NCBI GenBank assembly: GCA_014281115.1
Contig: JACONQ010000015.1
Coordinates: forward strand, 372,001 to 436,000
Direction of reading: 5' to 3'
Source of the DNA: Laburnicola sp. R22_1
Taxonomy: Eukaryota > Ascomycota > Dothideomycetes > Pleosporales > Didymosphaeriaceae
DNA: 64,000 bases
Below the pieces are notes generated by a model. That model was not told where the DNA came from. It did no database searches and worked only from the letters and a program-made list of their open reading frames with translations. The position numbers and the translations under genes are program-made. Positions 36,342 through 46,641 of the stretch are shown here, one piece after another. Each line of letters begins with the position of its first letter. Within the stretch, counting starts at the first letter, position 1.

Positions 36342-38198
36342 CTACCTCTTCCCCTTTGAATTGAAGAGCCCCTTGTCGAACGGGGTAGACGTCAGCATCT
36401 TATCGAAACCCAAACCTGAGGCTGGAAACTCGTTCACGAGTAGCCTCTGATGGGCAGGCTGGATTTGGATGCCTGCTTGCGTGACGGCGTCGTAAAGCTG
36501 TCCTTGAACGCAAGCTTGATGGAGGTCAAAGGGAGTCCGCTTGAGGAGGTATTGTCGGTAAATTTGCTTAAGATCTTCGACTGCGCCTCGCCCATCGCCA
36601 CCTTGAGCGCATTTTTGGAACCCGTAGTCGCGAATGAGCACCGGACAAGGATCCGTGTCCCCCTCTGACCGCAGGAATTGTATGAGGCGAAAGACGGATT
36701 CTCGTTTGTCGCTCGGTTTCTCCAGGAAGCGTTCGAGCTGCGGCAGATATTGACGGAAAGATGACCATCCGTAGTTGTCGAAGAAAAGTGGGAGACTGTT
36801 TGCCTGCAATGCTTGCCAGAGCTGAGTGAAGACAGTGACTAGTGATTGAGCCGTGGTCAGAATCGTTTTGTACAGCCCACTCAGTCTTTGGATTTGGTCC
36901 TCCGTTTTGCAGGCTGGATACCCAAAGATCTGGTAGGCTTCCCAGTCTGGAGGAGGTGTCTGTCCGTCAATGATAGCAGCTACTAGCATGAAGCTATGTC
37001 GCTTTGCGGCCGGCTGAAGTCCGAGAATGCCTTGATTGCGATCTCCGGGAGCAAGATATAGTCGAGCGGGATTGAAAAAACGTTCCAGCGGGTTGTTGTT
37101 GTGCATTTCGTATCCTGAGGTAACACATGGGGTCGAGGTCACAGTCGTTGATCTCTGGTCTGAGCCCTGTGTATAAGACAATGGTGGGACAGCATCGTTC
37201 CGTTGAGAAACGGCTGGTGGACTGGGCTTTTTAGGTGCGGGCCACCCAGTACCCATATCGACAACGGAGAAGCTTCTGAGAGTGACGGCAGTGCGTGCGA
37301 GCGTATCGAATGTCTTTTTCGGTTGTACCAAAATACAGATCGTCGAATAGAGTTGGCATGCGAAAGAGGTGTCCAGGACGCATTTTAAGCGTTGTTCAAG
37401 ATCATCAAGACGGTAAAGTTTAAAACCTAGACACATCATACCATTGATCTGCTCATTTATGATACGATCTTGAACAGTTTTGATGCGTTCGTGAATCGCA
37501 ATCACGAGGTCACCGACCTCGACGTCGAGCTGTGCAGGCGAGTCTTCGGAAAGACCCAGCATGTTGCCGATGAGGTTGTTCATGGTTCTCTGGCTCTGGT
37601 CGAATAGCGTTCGCATTTTGCGTATGCAGCGTTCTGAGCGAGCTTTGTAGCACCGGAAGATGAGGCTGAAGAGTTCGGAGAAGTATTTGCTCTCCTCAAT
37701 AGGCCCCTCGTAGCGACAAAGACCACTCAGGGCCTGCGCTATCTCCGAAAAAAGACGGCCATGAGCTCCGGGAGGTGTCGACTCCAAATGGGCATCACCC
37801 ATTCTAAATATGCGAACAGAGATGGCGTCTCCATTGCCTTCGTTACGTGCTAGCGCAATGGTGGGCGAGTTCCACGCGCCTCCATTCCCGAGCATCGATG
37901 CCAGTCGGTAAAGAAATCTTCGTCGGAGACGCTCGATTGCTTTCGAACTGATGAGACTGGACTTAATGTCGTCGTCGTCTTCAAGCTTATCAACTTCCGA
38001 AAGGTCCACAGCTGATATGCCAACGGAATATCCTTTGGCTTCAGCTTCCCGTGCAATTCTGCGAGCCCATTCCTGAGGTGACTCGGACCGCCGTTTGATC
38101 GGCATATTGACAATGCGCGATGAGCCCGGCCTTGCCTGCGGAATTCTGCCGTCTAATTGCAGTGCTCTATCCCGAGTTCTCGTGGGGACTCCGGCCAT
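36342..38198 (-). CDS. Conserved hypothetical protein, 618 aa
   Basis: One uninterrupted frame from ATG at 38196-38198 to TAG at 36342-36344. The frame opens slightly further upstream but only with a GTG. I do not recognise the family. The protein is mostly helical. A basic N-terminus (MPIKRRSESPQEWARRIARE) is followed by an acidic stretch, a long helical region (about 90-290), a Ser/Thr/Pro linker (about 310-365) and a second folded region with YQIFGYPACKTEDQIQRLSG, YGWSSFRQYLPQLERFL and LIRDYGFQKCAQGGDG. There is no signal peptide or membrane span. An ATG at residue 33 (MPIKRRSES) is an alternative start. The linker region contains a string resembling the core of the dispersed element (see findings). 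Confidence 0.75.
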   Translation of the reverse strand: MAGVPTRTRDRALQLDGRIPQARPGSSRIVNMPIKRRSESPQEWARRIAREAEAKGYSVGISAVDLSEVDKLEDDDDIKSSLISSKAIERLRRRFLYRLASMLGNGGAWNSPTIALARNEGNGDAISVRIFRMGDAHLESTPPGAHGRLFSEIAQALSGLCRYEGPIEESKYFSELFSLIFRCYKARSERCIRKMRTLFDQSQRTMNNLIGNMLGLSEDSPAQLDVEVGDLVIAIHERIKTVQDRIINEQINGMMCLGFKLYRLDDLEQRLKCVLDTSFACQLYSTICILVQPKKTFDTLARTAVTLRSFSVVDMGTGWPAPKKPSPPAVSQRNDAVPPLSYTQGSDQRSTTVTSTPCVTSGYEMHNNNPLERFFNPARLYLAPGDRNQGILGLQPAAKRHSFMLVAAIIDGQTPPPDWEAYQIFGYPACKTEDQIQRLSGLYKTILTTAQSLVTVFTQLWQALQANSLPLFFDNYGWSSFRQYLPQLERFLEKPSDKRESVFRLIQFLRSEGDTDPCPVLIRDYGFQKCAQGGDGRGAVEDLKQIYRQYLLKRTPFDLHQACVQGQLYDAVTQAGIQIQPAHQRLLVNEFPASGLGFDKMLTSTPFDKGLFNSKGKR

Positions 38199-38950
38199 GT
38201 TCACGAAGCAGCTGTAGAGCAGTCAGCGTACAGTTCAAAGCGTACCCAATGCTCCGACCAGGGCAGCACATCGGCTTCGCTCGACTCCCCAGCGACACTC
38301 ACCGCACTCGTCCCTCGTAAGACTCACTCTTACCAGCCTTCTGGGCTAGGTCGGCACCGGGTTGGACACCGCTACTTGTATCAGAGCGAGAAAGGTATAT
38401 CTCCAATAAGCACTTGGGTAGTGCTGTCGCAGTTATACTGATTGTTGGACGGCCAATGACAAAAGATAGTGAAGCAGACAAAGAGCAGCAAAGCAAGCAG
38501 ACTTATATACACGGGGCCCCACCTCTCGCCGCGTCCCGCAGCGCAAAAGTGAGAGAACCGTGCTAGCGGCTCGTAAGCTTGCGTTTGACGTCGACGGATT
38601 TCGCTCACCGGAAGGCGCGACCAAACAGACGCCTTTACCTCCCGTCGCGCACTCATTTACCGCTTCTTGAGCGTCAAACAAACGACTTGGAAGGAGATTG
38701 TAGGTCAATAAAATGGGATTACGAATAGAAGACTGTGCAACAGAGAATTCATGATTTAAGACTGGAATATGCATGCGTTTGCAGTATCAATATCAACCTG
38801 CGTACACATGCAGCCGTAGGAAAGATATTTGAGAATCTTGCGTCTTCGTATTGCCTAGCCTGGGGCAACACACCGTCTTCAGCTTGCTATCCTCTAATAT
38901 ACAAGTGACTTTCTAGTCCCCACTCTTCCCACTCCAATATCTACATTCCC
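38199..38950. other. Intergenic region, GPI13 3' flank and hypothetical-gene promoter
   Basis: No gene is supported. It contains one dispersed-element copy near the GPI13 stop. The rest is ordinary promoter-like sequence for the minus-strand 618-aa gene. Confidence 0.55.
38816..38898 (+). repeat. Dispersed short element (MITE-like), copy 6
   Basis: The core at 38848-38872 reads ATTGCCTAGCCTGGGGCAAC plus ACAC. The left part contains TATTTGAGAATC and the right end CTATCCTCTAATA, weak versions of the family ends. It lies 50 bp beyond the GPI13 stop codon. Confidence 0.6.
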
Positions 38951-41900
38951 TCAAGTCGTCCAGCCAAACACTTCCGCCACACTCAAAAAGCTTATTCTCG
39001 TACCGCCCACCGCGATAAAGATACCCACCACATCCACAACGATCAACACCACGGCCCCAACAATGAATCGCGGACAGAAGATCCGATAGAGCATCAGATG
39101 CCTCCGCAAGTGACCGGCCCACATCGTCGTAGCCAGATTGATGGCTGCGTAAAAGAGGATATGTGTAGCCATGGCTTTTGCCACATCCCCAAGCAAACCC
39201 TTCCTCTTGGGGGGCTGTTTCCAGAGCACGAGAGCGGGGACAGCGACAGCGCAAAGGATCTGTGCGCCAAAACTGTTGAGGACGATGAGAATGGGTGACC
39301 ATGGGTAGCGGAGTGTGTGGAGGGGGATGAATGCAGATTCCCACTGTATGCTGGAGGGTGTCGCTTGGTGGCCAGTCTTGAAGAAGTGGAAGGAACCGAG
39401 CAGACCGAGGATGATGGGCCCGATTGGGCTATCGGAGAGTTTGTTCGTATCGACGATCTCGAATAGCGAGAACATTTGCCAGGCTGCGATGGCAATGGCG
39501 CCGGCACCCATTGGCTTTTGAACAAGGGCAATGGCGAGGTACCACATGGTGATGAGGATGGCATAGCGAGAGCCGTGAACGTTGGCGTATCCAAGGATAG
39601 CGATGGAATTTCGACCGCCATTGGCGACAACCTGTCCGGGCTGGTTCTTCGTAGGTTTCTCCTCGATGTTGAGCATGGGTTTTGCCCAGGTAAAGATGGG
39701 ATATCCAAAGGCCACGGCGATCGCGAGAGTAATGCGAGCGATGACCGTTTTTGAGGACTTCAACATCTCGCCATGCCCAGGGTACCAGTCACCGTCGTCA
39801 GCAGCATCAAGTGTCCAGTAAGCGGCGCTCAACAAAAGGCCGAAGCGCAGCCCAAAGCCAAGCCACAGGACTGCAGAGCCGTGATATGATAATGTACCAT
39901 CGTAGTAACCACGAAGGAAAGTCGGGAGAAGAAGAGCAACTACGAATGGAATCACAAGTTGCCATGTTGCAGAAGTTGACGATGTAGCAGACGCATAGTA
40001 GGTGGACTTGCAATAGGGCATCTGTTCCTCTCGACACAGGCGCGAGAGGGAAGCAACGCGCGTGAGGATGACGAACAGGATGGAATGGTAACAGCCCAAG
40101 ACCCGATCAGCGGTTTTCCTCTGTCGAACAGAAGACAAGGCCGCAAGAAGACCGAAGGTTGAGAGAAAATGAAGGAGAATTTCATCTTCCCAAATAGTAA
40201 ATGAGTTGGCTGCAAAACCGACGGACAGAAGAAGTGTGAAGATGACACTTATCCAACCCCATATTGAGTTCGGAAATGGCGAGACTAATCTCCCTTTGAG
40301 GTACCAGAGAGCCGAAGCTACGCCAATATTGCCGCAGATAGCCGCTGCATATATGGTGGCGTGCTGTCTAGAAACGTGAGGGAGAACAGAGCTGACCCCA
40401 AAGCCAACCAGGCATCCTATGAGAGTGCCAAGTCCACCACGACCGAGAAGAACGGGGCTCAACTCGGATCGATCTCCATCTAACCCGCGAGCGTAGACCG
40501 CGAGAATTATCAGTGAAAATGCGAGAATAGCAACCCCATTCAACATCCGCGGAACATCGAAACTCGCCCACAGCGCATGGCAAATTTCTAGAGTCTCGCG
40601 CTGGTAAGTTCTGTACATTCCGTAGATACGTGCATAATCCACAGCAGCTTTTGGCTGGCCAGATGTAGAATCCCAGGCATCATTGGCTCTGTTGAAGGAA
40701 GCTAGCGACGCTGTACGGGTACCCTCGTCCATGCTGCGGGCCAGGGCGTACTCCTTCTGATATCGGTAGATTTGAGCCGCTGTGAGACGATTCACAGTAG
40801 CAAGATTCTCAAAGTCGGCGCCTTCAATACCAATAAATGCTTCTTCGATGGGGGCTCCGAGGTTATTGAACGGAATGGGCATTCCAAGGAGAAGGGACAA
40901 GGTAGGGACAAGGTCGATCTGCGGGACCGGCCTTTCTTTTGCTGTAGCCGGCGGAGTGTTGTAAGCGGGAGAACTCCGACCAAATTTCTTCTGCTTTGAG
41001 TACATCCAGAGTGCCGCCTGGACCTCGTCGTCTGACTCTCCACCGTGATCTCCCTTCGCATCCATCCCATGATCGCCCATGACCACAAGCAATGTAGAAT
41101 CATCCAGTTGTTCAATCATCCTGCGAATAGTGTCGTCCATCTGTTTGAGCTTCGCTGTCATGGCGGGATGGTCAGGTCCATATCGGTGCCCCGCGTGGTC
41201 AACCCCGAGGTAGTGGCCAATTATCACATCCCACTTGGTAGTGTTGGACGCATGCATGAGTGGGAAGATGTGGTCGTTGACGCCATTGTCTACAGTGTGC
41301 AAGTCCCAGACATTGAAAGAGTCGTATGCGCGCGTGAGGTCCGGCTCAAAGTGACCTGGAAACAGCGCATGCCAGGTATCGTCTCCAAGATGTACTATCC
41401 TCTTGCTAGCATTCCGCAATTGTGCCACCAGATTGTCCTCGTCGATCGCCGTGCCCGCAAAGCTCGACCCGGCATCAACAAAGGTTGGCAGCGTCCCTGT
41501 TGTGAGACCCTTCAACCTCTGTAACGTGGCGGTCGGTGGGTCGGCGATGAACGGAAGGAGAAAGGCATTATTGGGCTGCTCGACAGCTGTTTCGTAGAGC
41601 ACTGGGAGCGCATTGTGGAAATGGTGGGGCTTTTCGTCGGAGCCCTCGGTAGGGAAAGGTATGGTAAAGTCATAGCGGAGCGCGTCTACGAGGATAACAA
41701 TTGCTTTATCGAAAGTTTTAGGTTGCCAACACCCTGCTTCTGACGACCCGGGTGTGTATGAGCGTGCGCTACTATCGACAGGCGGCACGGCGCATTCCGA
41801 TTTATAGTCCAGCACCAATCTCGTGAGGAGGAAACCACTCGTAAAAAGGTAAATGCCTAGTATGTGGAGAATGCTACGGCGCGTCAGCCTTGGGCCACAC

Positions 41901-42116
41901 CCCGCTCAGCAGTCAAACATACAGTATCCAAGCGAAGAACGCGACTAAAAGGCCATGAACGGCTTTAAAGTGTACCTCGTCCTGCTTATTGGCTTTCGTC
42001 GCGTCGCCCGTGGTGGGTTTCAGGCCCAGAGACTCCTGCTTTTCTTTCTCTGCTTTGGCCTTTGCAAAGGCAGAAGCGACGCCTTCGTAGGACGACTTGG
42101 GTCCTCCATTATCCAT
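38951..42116 (-). CDS. GPI13: GPI ethanolamine phosphate transferase 3
   Basis: ER membrane enzyme (PIG-O/Gpi13) that adds ethanolamine phosphate to the third mannose of GPI anchors. Exons 41923-42116 and 38951-41873 give 1038 aa. The cytosolic N-terminus (about 50 residues) leads into a membrane anchor across the splice (HGLLVAFFAWIL|ILHILGIYLFTSGFLLTR). The luminal alkaline-phosphatase-like domain follows, with IVILVDALRYDF, the metal-site motifs HYLGVDHAGHRYG and VVMGDHGMDAKGDHGG, and then FRANDAW-like sequence before about a dozen hydrophobic spans to the C-terminus. The N-terminal region has a Lys/Glu/Ala-rich segment. Length and motif order are normal. The GPI13 symbol is preferred over MCD4 or GPI7 because of overall length and the GESDDEVQAALWMYSK context; confidence in the exact paralogue is good but not absolute. 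Confidence 0.92.
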
Positions 42117-42288
42117 TGGGGCAAGATTACTGCTGGAGACCCATTAGAGTGGCGTCAAAATGGCCATCTAGCGACTGGGAGGAAGTGAAGCAGGAGCCGG
42201 AGATGTTCGGAACCGGAAAAACACCTCGTTCCGATCTGTTTACTTTGCAAACCAGGGTACTCACTCATCCACGCTGGAGACAAACATA

Positions 42289-42363
42289 CAGTAAGTTTGA
42301 GTACAACGTGTTACCTCAGGATTAACAATACTAAGGCTAACTGTACTCAAAATGTTGTCCTGT
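42289..42363 (-). repeat. Dispersed short element (MITE-like), copy 7
   Basis: Left end AAGTTTGAGTAC and right end GTACTCAAAATGTTGTCCTG are inverted. The reverse-orientation core at 42308-42331 reads GTGTTACCTCAGGATTAAC. Size is about 75 bp. Confidence 0.75.
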
Positions 42364-42586
42364 AGCTGTACAAATCAACGATGTTTGTTTGGAAGCGCCC
42401 AAAAAGCAGCTGCAGCCCTATTGCCCTCTCCATTTGATAATGTAGTCTACGCCAATTCAGCTGCAGCACACAGCCTCTCCGAGAGTTTTCATGCGCGACA
42501 ACAATTCTCCATTAGATATTTAAGAGCTGTAGCACACAATACTAGCTAAGGATGTGCGACTCTCTTATGAATCGCGTATATAGTCA

Positions 42587-42662
42587 CAGGACAAAAGTTT
42601 GAGTAGTTTCACTTGGTATTGCTTATCCTGGGGTAAAACATGTACTTAAACTTTTGTCCCAG
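42587..42662 (+). repeat. Dispersed short element (MITE-like), copy 8, best preserved
   Basis: Inverted ends CAGGACAAAAGTTTGAGTA (42587-42605) and TACTTAAACTTTTGTCCCAG (42643-42662) match at 17 of 19 positions. The core between them reads TTATCCTGGGGTAAAAC. The 76-bp size and paired ends fit a very small MITE of a TA-targeting family; flanking TAs are near but the exact duplication is uncertain. Confidence 0.85.
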
Positions 42663-43134
42663 TACTGTAGCTTAATGCTGTCCTGGCGTTGCGACCAGCC
42701 ATGGTGGCATGTTGATGTTACAGTGATGCATCACGTTGTAGCAGGAAGAGCAGTTGTTATCTTGTCGAATCTGTTTGTATCTACTCCCTTGGTGCTTCAG
42801 CGGCACACGCGCAGGGTATAACATACATTAGAAAATAAAGTTATTTAAGAGGACATAACCTCCGTGGAGAGATGGGCTGAACGAATGTCGAACTAGCCAT
42901 CCGTCTCCGAGAAATGTACAAGCCAAGCGGCGAGCTCAAGCCAGCAGTACAACATGTATGTTGCCGCGACATAGGCTAGAAGAAGGGTATCCAACGCGAC
43001 AATCAGCGCTATAAACCGTCATCAAATATCGAGGTCGTAGCCAGGTGGCTGAGTATGGAGCAATCGAGGGCCGAACTGGTGAGGTTACTCAAGTAGCCAG
43101 TCGGTCGATAGTGGGTCGTGGTAAAGTGCGGCCT

Positions 43135-43674
43135 TTACGAGTAGTACTTGTCGTCTTTCTCTGTCAATCCGCCAATGCGGTCGAGATCCAGAGAATCAAA
43201 GCGGTCTGAGGCGTCGCGCTGATACGGGGGAAGGTCGTCCTGCACAGGCTCCAATCCGACACTGTGCTCTCCAACCCGAACGACGACCACACGACCTGAT
43301 TGTCGCTTTCCGGTTTCGTCGACTTCGTCAGGGAATGTGATGCGAATCTCAGGTACGGGGCTTGGCGGGGGGCTGGAAGAGTTTGCCATCAATTCCTTCT
43401 TCTCTTGGTAGACAACGACGGATTCGCGGCCATTGCCGTAGGGTGTGGTGGTAATGGTCAAACGGCGGGTAGACTGCCTCTTTTCATACAACGGAAGCTG
43501 TGCCTCTCTGTCTTTCCTCGCCCGGCGCACGCTTCGGAGGTAAAACAGGGTTCCAACCAGGAACACGACGGCGACGAATAGCACCAGGAGCGATATCAGT
43601 AGACTGAGCATTGTGTGGTCGAGTCCGCCTTTCTGTTCATCATCGCGCGCGACGAGGAAGTGGATGGAGTTCAT
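43135..43674 (-). CDS. Small single-pass membrane protein, unrecognised
   Basis: A 179-aa single exon, ATG at 43672-43674. A 20-residue polar N-terminus is followed by one strong membrane span (LSLLISLLVLFVAVVFLVGT, about 23-42) and a basic stretch (YLRSVRRARKDRE), giving an N-out/C-in topology by the positive-inside rule. The cytosolic tail carries a PLYEK motif, a Ser/Pro-rich linker, an RITFPDE segment, and an acidic C-terminus with a DLPPYQRDASDRF (PPxY-like) sequence that could recruit a WW-domain protein such as a NEDD4-type ligase or its adaptor. That role is inference; the family is not one I can name. Confidence 0.65.
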   Translation of the reverse strand: MNSIHFLVARDDEQKGGLDHTMLSLLISLLVLFVAVVFLVGTLFYLRSVRRARKDREAQLPLYEKRQSTRRLTITTTPYGNGRESVVVYQEKKELMANSSSPPPSPVPEIRITFPDEVDETGKRQSGRVVVVRVGEHSVGLEPVQDDLPPYQRDASDRFDSLDLDRIGGLTEKDDKYYS

Positions 43675-46641
43675 ATTGTTGTGTTTACGTGATCGTCAAA
43701 CGGTCGTGAGATGGTTGCTCAAGGCAGTGTTGGTGATAGTAATAGCAATTAAGGAATGAATAAACTGGTTCCATGGTCAGTTCAGTGGGCTACAAACACG
43801 GCGCTTCTGGACGGAATGCGAGGCCGGTCGTAGACGTACCTTCTGGGACCGAAGCGCGGTAGGAATGCTGAGGCAGGCCGAACGAACGGATGCAAGTATC
43901 GCTGAAAGAGTGAAGCGACACCGCGGTAAGGAGTGTGAAGAGGCAGGACCGTGTAGGTGGAGGTAGCGGTAGCAAGGAAAGAAGGGGGGAGAGCAGTAGT
44001 TTTGCGGCGGTAGGCACGCTGGAGCTCAGGCCAAGGGTGATAAATGTGGTTAGGCTGCGCACCAATCGCAAATCACACCTGCCCAGTTCGCGTATAAACG
44101 CCAGAGCTAGGCCCAAACGGCAGCATTCAATAACAGAGTCGTGAGCGCTGCGCTACCAGCAGCCATCCTATTCACAGCGGTAGGCGCCCAGCGTCTTTAG
44201 GCCACGCCGCTCGTCGAGAGCACAGCGCTGTTTGTTTCCGCGCGCGGAAAGTGATTGGGTGCGAGGACAAGCAAAGTTGCAATGAACGAGCGTTTGGACA
44301 GAACCACGGGGGAAGCGAGGGCCCGGGCGACCAGAGCAATAAGGCAGAATGGAAAAGTGGAATGGACGCCTTGTGCTCTGGCAACCGCCCAGGCGACTCG
44401 CCGCCCATATAGTTATATCCATACCCTCCGCTCTAATTTCCCTCGCGAGACGTGTGACGTGTCTAGAGTTGGCACTGACAGCGGGCTGAAGCTGAGACGA
44501 ACGGCGTGCGTGCGATCGCAACCTGACGGCTTCTCCAACATCCGTCCAGCATCATCCCTCCAGGCTCCACAGGCTCCACCAGCTCCGACAACAGACAGCA
44601 ACAGTGATGTTGGCTTCTGGCGGACAGAGCAGTAAGCCTCCCATCAAGTCCGTACCTAAGAATGACTTCCGGAGCCTGGCTTGCGCCTCGCACCAGGTCA
44701 CAATTCCCCGAACACCCGTTCCCGCATACCCAATAATAAGCTCTCCGAGTGGCACCTTTCGGTCTATCGCTGTCCGACTTCACGCTGAGTCATGCATAGC
44801 TTGAAACACCGCAACGCTACATCCGAGGAGTCGAGGACACTTGTGGCTGTCTTGTATTCCAGAGCCAAGGCGTAACGTGTGCGGAGCCCCTAAAAGGTTG
44901 AAAGCTTCAAGCACCGTTCTGGAGTAAAGGGATGCTGCAAGTCTCCAAATCCTGTCCATGACAACTCAACATGTCCTATCGTATGTTATACACCGAGCAA
45001 ACAGCATTGCCATGCGGGTGCTTCGGACCGTGCTACATGGGCACTGAACAAGAAGCGACGAGCGGTGTGCACATGCGCGACGACGTTGTCTACACGGGAA
45101 GGGATCGAGATTGGCTGTCGTTCGACGACGAGAGACGGGCTTCCGAGATGGCTGCCAGATGTTCCCGATGGGCGAGCGCGCGCCATTCGTAGCAGTTTGC
45201 TTTGCGCGCCAACGCAGCACGAAAGCGCACAGTGGGGTTACTGCTGCCCTGAGCCGTAGCCTTGCCTTGCAGACTCCACAGCTATCATCATCCCACAAGG
45301 TGGAGGTCTGTCTTTCGGTCTGGCGAAAACTGGACGGATCATTAGGTGACGAGTTATGGTGTTGGGGGACATGGATGCATGGATCGCAGTCGCCGGTCGC
45401 GACTTTACCCAAAACCGACGGCCCCGTGACGGCGTAATTTCTGCTCTTCCGAGACGACGCCATGGTTTTTCTCCGCATCCACGGTCCACCGCGCAGTGAG
45501 GATCCACGGTCAAGCGAGGCATACGTCTTGCTCGGAGGTGCGGTCCCGGCAGACCGCCACAATCTGTTGAGGGCATCTGCAGACTCAAGGTCCACATGGT
45601 GCAGGCGGGTTGGCTCTGGCGCGGCGAGGCAAACATAGGTACCAGTACAGAGGAGAGGCCCCGGCGCCTGACATCTGGTGAAACGCATCGTCCACATACA
45701 TAGATAATCAAGGCTCCCAGACATATGCGAGCCTTGTCTCACTTCTGCTCTTGCTCTCAGCCGCTCCCACTTGGCGCACGCGACGGCCGCCCGACGCCGT
45801 TGAAGACGCAGCGGCGAAGCTTTGCCCTAGACGGCAGCCAGTGTGAAGTGTACCGGAACTTTTGAGAGCGCGCGCCCCAGTGGACGGAAGCTAGTCATCT
45901 AGCCGGCCCAGGTGCCTCGATTGGAGCCTAGTGCCGAAGATCTGGGGAATCCACACTCATCATCTCTCCCACCCACCAGCTCTCGCGACAGCAGCCGTGT
46001 TTCCTCCTCTGCGCCGCCCTCTTACACCTCGCCCGCTGCCTGCGCCTGCGCCTGCCGCACACACGCCCCCCCGCCATCCGCCGCAGCGCCCTCGCGGCCC
46101 CTGAGTGCCCACGCCCACACGGCCGCCCAGCCCAACGGTCCATTCCGCAATTACTACCGCCCGTCGCCCTTGCGTCCCCCTCTTTTTGGCCGCTGGACCG
46201 TCTTCGAGGACACCCTGATGCGTTCCCGCCTGGCAGGCGACACCACCGCTTCGAGTTTAGCATGCGCAGCGGCTAGAGGGAGCTGTCGACCTTGCACGAA
46301 TCCAAGGGGGTTGCGGACCGCACATATCAACCCTCACTCCGCCCGCGCTGCACTCCCTTCGCTCGCACCCCGCCTCTTCTGTACCATACCCGCCACGTAT
46401 TTGCTTCGTCGTCCCAACATACTTCAGACGACAGCCGGTAAGCCTCGCAACCCGTCCCAGAGCACCCTGTCACTTTGCTGTCCGCATGCTGACGCCTAGG
46501 CCTCGTCCAGCTCCCACGCCATAGGCCGCCCCGAGTTGCACTTGCCGTCTGAGAATCACCCGTTTTGTCATTTTCGCGCTACAATCTGCTACGCCTGTCC
46601 ACCGCCTGTATAGACGCATCGCCCCAGCGTGCGTCGCAAAT
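43675..46641. other. Intergenic region upstream of the PUF gene
   Basis: Nearly 3 kb. Several long overlapping frames exist on both strands between 44250 and 45750, but none shows a recognisable domain or splice logic. From about 45900 to 46640 the sequence is C/T-rich and probably the long leader of the PUF gene. No RNA gene was found. Confidence 0.55.

Larger units (their letters stand above)
42117..43134. other. Intergenic region with two short elements
   Basis: It contains the GPI13 promoter and two dispersed-element copies (42289-42363 and 42587-42662). No gene is seen between 42670 and 43134. Confidence 0.6.

Noticed and set aside
44250..45742. Several long frames on both strands upstream of the PUF gene
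   Set aside because: Mutually overlapping on opposite strands, with no domains; expected in GC-balanced sequence with few stops.
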